This document shows, one piece after another, positions 58,248-64,000 of a stretch of DNA of 64,000 nucleotides. A program made the position numbers and the translations under genes. Under the pieces are notes generated by a model. The model saw only the letters and a list, made by a program, of their open reading frames with translations. It made no database searches and was not told the origin of the DNA. This stretch comes from Deinococcus yavapaiensis KR-236 (GTDB taxonomy: Bacteria > Deinococcota > Deinococci > Deinococcales > Deinococcaceae). The DNA is taken from the NCBI RefSeq assembly GCF_003217515.1, contig NZ_QJSX01000005.1, forward strand, positions 124,001-188,000, in the 5' to 3' direction. Every line of letters begins with the position of its first letter. Positions within the stretch are counted from its first letter, which is position 1.

Positions 58248-58913
58248 ATGCGCTTCCTGCTCATCGAAGACGAGTCCTCCATTCGTGCGCCGCTCGCCGC
58301 GAACCTTCGCGAAGCGGGCTACGCGGTGGACGAGGCCGCCAGCGCGTCCGAAGCGTCGAGCTTGGCGCGGTCCTTTCCGTACGACGCGCTCGTCGTGGAC
58401 GTGCGCCTGCCCGAAGGCGACGGGGCGGGCTTCGATCTCGTGCGCGCCCTGCGCGCCGACGGCGTGCACGCGCCCGTGTTGTTCCTCACGGCGCGCGACG
58501 CCGTCGAGGACCGCATCGCCGGGCTCGACGCGGGCGGCGACGATTACCTCGTGAAGCCTTTTCACGTCGGCGAGGTGCAAGCGCGCCTGCGCGCCCTCGT
58601 GCGCCGCGCGCGCGCCGTGCCCGACTCGGCCTTCTTGTGGCGAGACGCGCGCTTCGATTGGAACGCGCGGGCCGTGTACAAGGACGGCGCGCGCGTTCCC
58701 CTGACCGCCAAGGAGTACGCCCTGATCGAGGTGCTCGCGTCGAATCCCGGGCGGGTCTTTACGAAGGAGGAGCTCATCGACCGCGTGTGGGACGGGCGGT
58801 TCGAGGCGGAGTCGAACGTCGTGGAGACGTACGTGCGCAACGTGCGCCGCAAGCTCGGCGACGACGCGGTGCGCACGACGCGCGGCCTCGGGTACAGCTT
58901 TCCGGAACACTGA
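58248..58913 (+). CDS. OmpR-family response regulator
   Basis: 221 aa. The receiver domain has the acidic pair Glu7-Asp8, the phospho-acceptor Asp 51, Thr in LFLTARD, and Lys in DDYLVKPF. The C-terminal winged helix (LTAKEYALIEVLASNPGRVFTKEELIDRVW; VVETYVRNVRRKLG) binds DNA. The ATG lies 6 nt after TAGCAT. The kinase gene begins three bases after its stop. Confidence 0.95.
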   Translation: MRFLLIEDESSIRAPLAANLREAGYAVDEAASASEASSLARSFPYDALVVDVRLPEGDGAGFDLVRALRADGVHAPVLFLTARDAVEDRIAGLDAGGDDYLVKPFHVGEVQARLRALVRRARAVPDSAFLWRDARFDWNARAVYKDGARVPLTAKEYALIEVLASNPGRVFTKEELIDRVWDGRFEAESNVVETYVRNVRRKLGDDAVRTTRGLGYSFPEH

Positions 58914-58916
58914 TCC

Positions 58917-60194
58917 ATGTCGCTGCGCTGGCGACTCGTGTTGCTGTCGGTCGGACTGACCTTCTCGACGCTACTGCTGCTCGGCGTGCTCGTGGGCGTG
59001 CTGCTGTGGCGCGCGGAAACGCAGGCGGTGGAGGACGAGGTGAGCGCGCAGGCGAGCGCGCTCGCGTCGCTCGCGCGGCGCGCTCCGGGCACTCTGCGCG
59101 ACGACGCGCAGAACCTGCTGCTGCGCGAAGGTCGCGCGTCCGTCGCGCTCGTGCTGCGGGACCGCGAAGTGTTGTGGTCGGGCGGCAGCGACGCGCCGGA
59201 AAGCTTGCTGAGAAGCGCGCCCCTCGGCGTGTCACGGCAAGGAGACTTCGTCGTGGCGCGCGTCGAAAGCGAAGCGTCGCTGGTCTCGGTCGCGCGAAGC
59301 CTCGCCTCCACGCGACGCACGCTGGAGCGCTACGCGCTCACGACGAGCCTCGTGGGCCTCGGACTCGTCGCGCTCGCGGGATTGCTGACGGCGCTGCTCG
59401 TGCAGCGGGTGCTCGCGACGCTCGAACGCCTCGAGAAGCGCGTGCGACGCCTCGATACGCCCGAGCCGGTGCCGGGCGTCAACGCAAGCGACGAAGTCGG
59501 AACGCTCGCGCGCGCGCTCGACGTGAGCCTCACGGAACTGCGCGAGCAGCGCGCGCGCGAGGAGCGTTTTCTCGCGAACGCCTCGCACGAGCTTCGTACG
59601 CCCGTCGCCGCCTTGCTCGCCGACGTCCAACACACTCTTTCACGGCCTCGCCCGCCCGAAGTGGACCGCGCGACCCTCAAGCGCACGGAACGCGCCGCCT
59701 TGAGGCTGCAAGATCTCACGGCGAACCTCCTGACGCTTTCACGCGCCCGCAACACGCCCGAACGGTTCGAGACGGATTTGCTCGACCTCGCGGGCGACGT
59801 CGTGGACCGCCTCACGCCCCTCGCGATCGCGCGAGGACTCGACTTGCTGCTCGACGGAGAACCAACCGTCGCGCGCGTCGACGCCGCGCTCGTCACGCGC
59901 ACCCTCGAGAACCTCGTCGGAAACGCCTTGAAGTTCACGCGCGAAGGCGAGGTGCGCGTCACGGCCCGGCCGCGCGGCGAGTTCGCCGAGTTGCTCGTGG
60001 AGGACAGCGGACCCGGCTTGCCGGAAGGAGCGGAGACACTGTTCGAGCCGTTCTCGCGCGGCCACACGAAAGGTGAAGGCTTCGGACTCGGCCTCGCCGT
60101 CGTACGCGAAGTCGTGGAGGCACACGCCGGCCGCGTCCGCTTCGAGCGGCGCGATGAAGGCGGGACACGCGTGCGGGTGGTTTTGCCGAGGTGA
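58917..60194 (+). CDS. Sensor histidine kinase
   Basis: 425 aa. Two transmembrane helices (about 6-31 and 141-163) enclose a sensor loop of about 110 residues, followed by a HAMP-like linker, the H-box FLANASHELRTPVAALL (His 224), and the ATPase domain with N-box LENLVGNALKFT and G-boxes DSGPGLPEGAE and GEGFGLGLAVV. It phosphorylates the response regulator encoded upstream. The stimulus is unknown; HtrA downstream suggests envelope stress. Confidence 0.94.
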   Translation: MSLRWRLVLLSVGLTFSTLLLLGVLVGVLLWRAETQAVEDEVSAQASALASLARRAPGTLRDDAQNLLLREGRASVALVLRDREVLWSGGSDAPESLLRSAPLGVSRQGDFVVARVESEASLVSVARSLASTRRTLERYALTTSLVGLGLVALAGLLTALLVQRVLATLERLEKRVRRLDTPEPVPGVNASDEVGTLARALDVSLTELREQRAREERFLANASHELRTPVAALLADVQHTLSRPRPPEVDRATLKRTERAALRLQDLTANLLTLSRARNTPERFETDLLDLAGDVVDRLTPLAIARGLDLLLDGEPTVARVDAALVTRTLENLVGNALKFTREGEVRVTARPRGEFAELLVEDSGPGLPEGAETLFEPFSRGHTKGEGFGLGLAVVREVVEAHAGRVRFERRDEGGTRVRVVLPR

Positions 60195-60203
60195 ACGCCT
60201 CGG

Positions 60204-60239
60204 CGCGCTTCGTTTCCATGCTGTCGTTAGCGAAGCGCG
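60204..60239 (+). terminator. Hairpin after the histidine kinase gene
   Basis: CGCGCTTCG (60204-60212) pairs with CGAAGCGCG (60231-60239) across 18 nt. An interleaved pair GTTTCC (60212-60217) and GGAAAC (60239-60244) could make a pseudoknot. There is no T-run. Confidence 0.45.
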
Positions 60240-60321
60240 GAAACTAAGGTCGAGGACGACGGGCGGCACCTGGCCGCGTGCGTTCTCGCCGAGCGTCCCG
60301 GCTGATGGACGCGAGGACGTC

Positions 60322-60534
60322 ATGCACATCATCACTTGCACCTGGTCACCGTCTGCGCACGAGCGAGTGAGGCTCGAGCAAGCGCACGCCCACCCACTCG
60401 AAGTTCCCACCTTCCGCTTCGAGCGCGTCTTGGGCGCGTCCGCCCTCGGAAAGCTGCGCTTGCGAGGCCGACTGACGCTGACGTTGTTCGACGACGAGTG
60501 GTCGGCGCTTCTCGAGCCGTCACGCTCGGGGTGA
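60322..60534 (+). CDS. Small hypothetical protein
   Basis: 70-aa frame from ATG 60322 with GAGGACGT upstream. The product (MHIITCTWSPSAHERVR at the start, LRLRGRLTLTLFDDEWSALL near the end) is basic with no membrane segment. It lies between the two-component system and htrA. Expression is uncertain. Confidence 0.4.
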   Translation: MHIITCTWSPSAHERVRLEQAHAHPLEVPTFRFERVLGASALGKLRLRGRLTLTLFDDEWSALLEPSRSG

Positions 60535-60597
60535 CGTGCGGTCGATTTCCCGAAGATGATTCGGCGTCGTCCTCTTCGCGCTTTCGGAGTTTTGAGC

Positions 60598-61854
60598 ATG
60601 CGAACCAACTTGATTCTTTTGCTGGCCGGCCTCGCGCTCGGTGGGGCCACGGTGGAGTTCGTGCACGCGAGCGGCGCGAGCGCGAACTCGAAGCCTTCCT
60701 TCGCGCCGCAGCCCGTGGCGGCCGTTCGACCGATCGCGCCGCTCGACGAGAAGGCGGCGGGCACCGAAAACGAGCGCAACACGGAATCGGTCGTCGCGTC
60801 ACGTGAAGACGGCCTCGTGTACGTCTCCACCTCCATCAAACCCGGCGTCACCTCGAACTCGTCGACCATTCCCCCGGAGTTCCAACCGTTCTTCGGCGGT
60901 CAGGGAAGTCCCTCGGCGCGAGAGACACGCGCGACCGGATCGGGCTTCTTCGTGGACGATCGAGGCGACATCCTCACGAACAACCACGTCATCGAGGGCG
61001 CTACCTCCATCAAGATTCGCCTCAAGGGGCGCGATCAAGAGTACAAGGCGACCGTGGTCGGGGCGGCGCCGCAATTCGACCTCGCCGTGATTCGCGCCGA
61101 GGACGTTCCGAGGAACCTCGTCAAACCCATTCCGCTCGGCGACTCGGACAAGTTGCGCGTCGGGCAGAAGGCGATCGCGATGGGCGCGCCCTTCGACCTC
61201 GACTTCTCCGTGACGGAAGGCATCGTGTCCGCCGTGGGCCGCAAAGTCCCCGTGGGCAGCAAGAACGTCGCTCAAAGCGTCATCCAGACGGACGCGGCGA
61301 TCAATCCCGGCAACTCGGGCGGGCCGCTTCTGAACAGCGCGGGCGAGGTCGTCGGGATCAACACGCAGATCATCTCGCCGTCGGGCTCCGTGACGGGCGA
61401 AGGGCAGTTTGCCGGAGTGGGCTTCGCGATTCCGGTGAACACGGCGCGCAGACTCCTGCCCGACCTCGCGGCAGGCAAGGACTTCACACCGCCGACGCTC
61501 GGCTTTCGGTACCTCGACCTCTCCGCGCTTCCAGCGGACGTGCGCGCCGCGAACAAGTTGCCGAGCGAAGGGCTGTTGGTGCAAGACGTCTTGACGGGCA
61601 GTCCGGCGGGCGACGCGGGCGTGCGCGGTGGCGCAGTGACCGCCACCCTCGACGACGGAAGCACCCTGCGCCTCGGCGGAGACGTCGTGACGGCCGTGGA
61701 CGGCCGAACCGTCGCGTCACAAGAAGACTTGCAGTCGGACCTGCTCGGCAAGCACGTCGGCGACACGTTGAAGCTCACCGTGAGGCGTGGTGCGCAAAGC
61801 GTCACGTTGAATGTGAAGTTACGGAAGTACGAGGCGCGCTGGCCGCAAGGTTGA
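60598..61854 (+). CDS. HtrA/DegP-like S1C serine protease with PDZ
   Basis: 418-aa envelope protease. A signal or anchor helix (4-20) is followed by a variable linker and the trypsin-like domain with His 130 (TNNHVIEGA), Asp 161 (FDLAVI) and Ser 240 (NPGNSGGPL), all intact. One PDZ domain follows (about 300-410; LVQDVLTGSPAGDAGVRGG, VTAVDGRTVASQEDL). ATG 60598 fits the signal peptide better than ATG 60556. It degrades or refolds damaged secreted proteins. Confidence 0.93.
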   Translation: MRTNLILLLAGLALGGATVEFVHASGASANSKPSFAPQPVAAVRPIAPLDEKAAGTENERNTESVVASREDGLVYVSTSIKPGVTSNSSTIPPEFQPFFGGQGSPSARETRATGSGFFVDDRGDILTNNHVIEGATSIKIRLKGRDQEYKATVVGAAPQFDLAVIRAEDVPRNLVKPIPLGDSDKLRVGQKAIAMGAPFDLDFSVTEGIVSAVGRKVPVGSKNVAQSVIQTDAAINPGNSGGPLLNSAGEVVGINTQIISPSGSVTGEGQFAGVGFAIPVNTARRLLPDLAAGKDFTPPTLGFRYLDLSALPADVRAANKLPSEGLLVQDVLTGSPAGDAGVRGGAVTATLDDGSTLRLGGDVVTAVDGRTVASQEDLQSDLLGKHVGDTLKLTVRRGAQSVTLNVKLRKYEARWPQG

Positions 61855-61945
61855 GCGTTCAGGTCGTGAGCGGCGCGCCTTCTCGAATTCCCTCTCGCCG
61901 ACGCGACGTTCTACTTCGCGGCGCCTTTCGACAAGGACGGGTGAC

Positions 61946-63070
61946 ATGGCCGCTCCGACAGTGCAATCCATCGTCTCGCCCGACACGTCTGCGGTAACGT
62001 CGTCCGGTCGCCTGCTCGCCCTCGACGCGTGGCGCGGCCTCACCGTGCTGTTGATGCTGCTCGTGAACAACGTCGCGCTCGGATCGCTGACGCCCGCGCA
62101 ACTCAGGCACGCGCCGTGGGGCGGCGGCGTGACCTTGACGGACATGGTCTTTCCTTGGTTCTTGTTCTGCGCGGGCACCGCCATTCCGTTCGTGCTCGCC
62201 GCGACGCGCAAGGCCAAGATGACGCCGCGCGACTTCACGCTGAAGCTCGCGTCGCGTACGGCGCTGTTGTTCCTCGTCGGGTGCTTTGTCGTGAGCGCCG
62301 TGAACCGCTCGCCGACGTTCGGCTTGGGCGTGCTGCAAGTCATCGCGCTCGCGTCGCTCGTGGGCGCGCTGGGCGGCTTGCTCACCGTGCGCCCTCGGCT
62401 CGCCCTTGCGTTCGCCCTGCTGCTGCTGTACGCGCTCGTCATCCACTGGTACCCGCTGCCCGGCGGAGTGCGGGGCGCCTTCGAGGAAGGCCGCAACGCC
62501 ATCTCGCATCTCAACAGCGCGTACCTGGAGCCGCTCGGCTTGCGCGGCATGACGTCCGTCGTGCCGACGGGCGCGCTCGTGCTGCTCGGCAGCGTCGCGG
62601 GCGAGTTCGCGCGAAGCGCCGACCGCCTCGCTTTTCGGCGTCTGCTCGCGTTCGGCCTCGCCCTGACGCTCGTCGGGTTGCTGTGGAGCTTGGTGCTGCC
62701 CTTCAACAAGCCCGTCTGGACGTCGTCTTACATCGCGTTCAGCGCGGGCTTGGGAACACTGGGGCTGCTGGCATGCTTTTCGCTGGAACGCTTCTCGAAC
62801 GCGGGCAGGTGGTTGTGGCCGCTGCTCGTGCCGGGCCGCAACGCCCTGTTCGCGTACGTCGCGCCGATCTTGTTCAAGGTTTGGGTCCTGCAGTCGTGGA
62901 CGGTGAACTGGACGGGCAAGAGCGCCTCTTTGCAAGACAGCTTGCTGAGCCTCGCGCGCTCGAATCTCGGATCGCCGTGGGGCGGTCTGGCGTACACCGC
63001 CGGGTACATTCTCGTCGCGTGGCTCGCGCTTTGGTGGATGTACCGCAAGAACTGGCTGTGGAAGCTCTAG
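61946..63070 (+). CDS. DUF5009 / HGSNAT-like membrane acyltransferase
   Basis: 374-aa polytopic protein with about ten helices. RLLALDAWRGLTVLLMLLVNN and TLTDMVFPWFLFCAGTAIPF match the heparan-alpha-glucosaminide N-acetyltransferase family, as does the end LVPGRNALFAYVAPILFKVWVLQ. Bacterial members are thought to acetylate sugars across the membrane, for example in wall polymers. The final residues RKNWLWKL end 8 bp before the next gene, which is likely in the same operon. Confidence 0.85.
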   Translation: MAAPTVQSIVSPDTSAVTSSGRLLALDAWRGLTVLLMLLVNNVALGSLTPAQLRHAPWGGGVTLTDMVFPWFLFCAGTAIPFVLAATRKAKMTPRDFTLKLASRTALLFLVGCFVVSAVNRSPTFGLGVLQVIALASLVGALGGLLTVRPRLALAFALLLLYALVIHWYPLPGGVRGAFEEGRNAISHLNSAYLEPLGLRGMTSVVPTGALVLLGSVAGEFARSADRLAFRRLLAFGLALTLVGLLWSLVLPFNKPVWTSSYIAFSAGLGTLGLLACFSLERFSNAGRWLWPLLVPGRNALFAYVAPILFKVWVLQSWTVNWTGKSASLQDSLLSLARSNLGSPWGGLAYTAGYILVAWLALWWMYRKNWLWKL

Positions 63071-63077
63071 GAGCGTC

Positions 63078-64000
63078 ATGAAACGCACTTGGCCGCTGGC
63101 ACTGCTCACCCTGACCCTCGTCGTCGGCGCGCTCGAACGCGGCGGCTTCGCGCAAGTCGCGGCGGTCGAAGGGCGCGTCACGGCGCTCGGCACGTCGGCG
63201 GACGAGGCGTACGCGTACGGCACGCCCGCCTTCGCCCGCCTCGTGCGCGAATCGTACGAAGGCGCGAAGGACGCGAACCTCGTGGATTTCGACGTGTGGC
63301 TGGAGCGCGCGTACGCCTCAACGCGCGCGGCGAAGCTGCCGGGCCGCGAGCAGTTGTCGCTGCGGGCCGCCCTCGCCACCCGCAAAGCCGAGCTGAACAC
63401 CGCCTCCGGCGAGGAGGAACGCACGCGCCTTCAGCGTGACACGGCCGCGTGGCTGCACAAGGCGATCAAGGCGATGATTCCGAGGTTCTCGCTCGAACGC
63501 GGCTTCGAGTTCGCCAACGCGGTTCGGCTCGGCGAGCGGCAGTGCCTGCTGCAAAGCGTGCTGATCTCGGGCTTGATGCAAAGCATGGACCTGAACGCGG
63601 GCACGGCGATGGTGTGGCGCAACGACAAGGGCGTGGAGACGAATCTCGGTCACGTCACGGCCGTGGTGCGCCTCGCGAACGGACGCGCTCTGCTCGTGGA
63701 CGCGTCGGACCCGCAGCCCTTCACGCGTCACCAAGGCTTGTTGCTGCGCGTGCGAAACGGCTCGGGTTTCGCGTACCGCTTCGTGCGGGCGCGGTACGGC
63801 GAGGACGACGAGATTCGCTCGTATCAAGACGTCGAGACCAACCGTTCGGTCGCCGTGAAGGACGCGCGACTCCTCGCGTACGACTACGTGCGCTCGCAGT
63901 TCGACTACTACCGCGGAGAGCGGGCGCCCAGCGGATTCATGGGCAAGAGTACGAAGGCGGGCCTCGCGGTGAGCGAAGGCTACCTGACGCGCGCCACGAA
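63078..64000 (+). CDS. Transglutaminase-like secreted protein (partial, 3' end outside)
   Basis: 307 codons visible. A signal peptide or anchor (KRTWPLALLTLTLVVGALE) is followed by a helical region and a segment with the Cys-His-Asp order of transglutaminase-like folds: Cys 156 (GERQCLLQSVLISGLM), His 192 (NLGHVTAVVRL) and Asp 208 (ALLVDASDP). GGAGCG precedes the ATG. Its position after the acyltransferase suggests an envelope function. The rest of the protein is beyond the window. Confidence 0.65.
   Translation, partial: MKRTWPLALLTLTLVVGALERGGFAQVAAVEGRVTALGTSADEAYAYGTPAFARLVRESYEGAKDANLVDFDVWLERAYASTRAAKLPGREQLSLRAALATRKAELNTASGEEERTRLQRDTAAWLHKAIKAMIPRFSLERGFEFANAVRLGERQCLLQSVLISGLMQSMDLNAGTAMVWRNDKGVETNLGHVTAVVRLANGRALLVDASDPQPFTRHQGLLLRVRNGSGFAYRFVRARYGEDDEIRSYQDVETNRSVAVKDARLLAYDYVRSQFDYYRGERAPSGFMGKSTKAGLAVSEGYLTRAT

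Overview
The window is GC-rich, densely packed chromosomal DNA from a member of the Deinococcota, most likely the genus Deinococcus. The evidence is the carotenoid genes (crtI, crtB), a CarH-like B12 regulator paired with a Crp/Fnr protein as in Thermus, a cinA-thpR-recA operon, a Thermus-type isocitrate dehydrogenase, and many start codons placed 5-8 bases after a TANNNT -10 box with no Shine-Dalgarno, the leaderless arrangement described for Deinococcus. I saw no insertion sequence, prophage, CRISPR array, tRNA or rRNA.

Layout. 1-7 kb: a partial UbiA prenyltransferase, an HMG-CoA lyase-like enzyme, a light/B12-type regulator operon (CarH-like, Crp/Fnr, SDR), a winged-helix protein with a structured 5' leader, and phytoene desaturase. 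7-20 kb: tryptophan 2,3-dioxygenase, a GlnQ-type ATPase, a TAXI-TRAP transporter, family 5 uracil-DNA glycosylase, WrbA, AroA, phytoene synthase with a methyltransferase, a two-gene envelope operon and a Fur-family regulator. 20-32 kb: an ABC-F protein, cinA-thpR-recA, RNase Y, an S41 peptidase, and an oligopeptide-type ABC transporter lacking local ATPases. 32-40 kb: Ddl, the Hen1-Pnkp RNA-repair pair, peroxiredoxin, a TRIC-like channel, a DsbA-family protein and methylglyoxal synthase. 40-44 kb: rplU-rpmA-obgE-yqeK-LCP-rsfS, a ribosome-assembly cluster. 44-51 kb: a molybdopterin oxidoreductase, an YbhN-DGK-PHP operon, a nitrilase-GNAT-NTF2-like operon. 51-53 kb: a probable yybP-ykoY manganese riboswitch ahead of three small unknown genes and a UspA gene. 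53-64 kb: icd, a GGDEF-EAL protein, an M29 aminopeptidase, a two-component system, HtrA, a DUF5009-type acyltransferase and a partial transglutaminase-like protein.

How it fits together. Carotenoid synthesis (UbiA, CrtI, CrtB), the CarH/Crp pair, peroxiredoxin, RecA, UDG, Hen1-Pnkp and HtrA form a stress, light and damage-response theme within ordinary housekeeping DNA. The less expected signals are regulatory: tandem 11-bp TGTACA repeats at carH, the riboswitch without a recognisable transporter, mutually exclusive hairpins before the winged-helix gene, and a palindrome at the expected activator position upstream of crtB.
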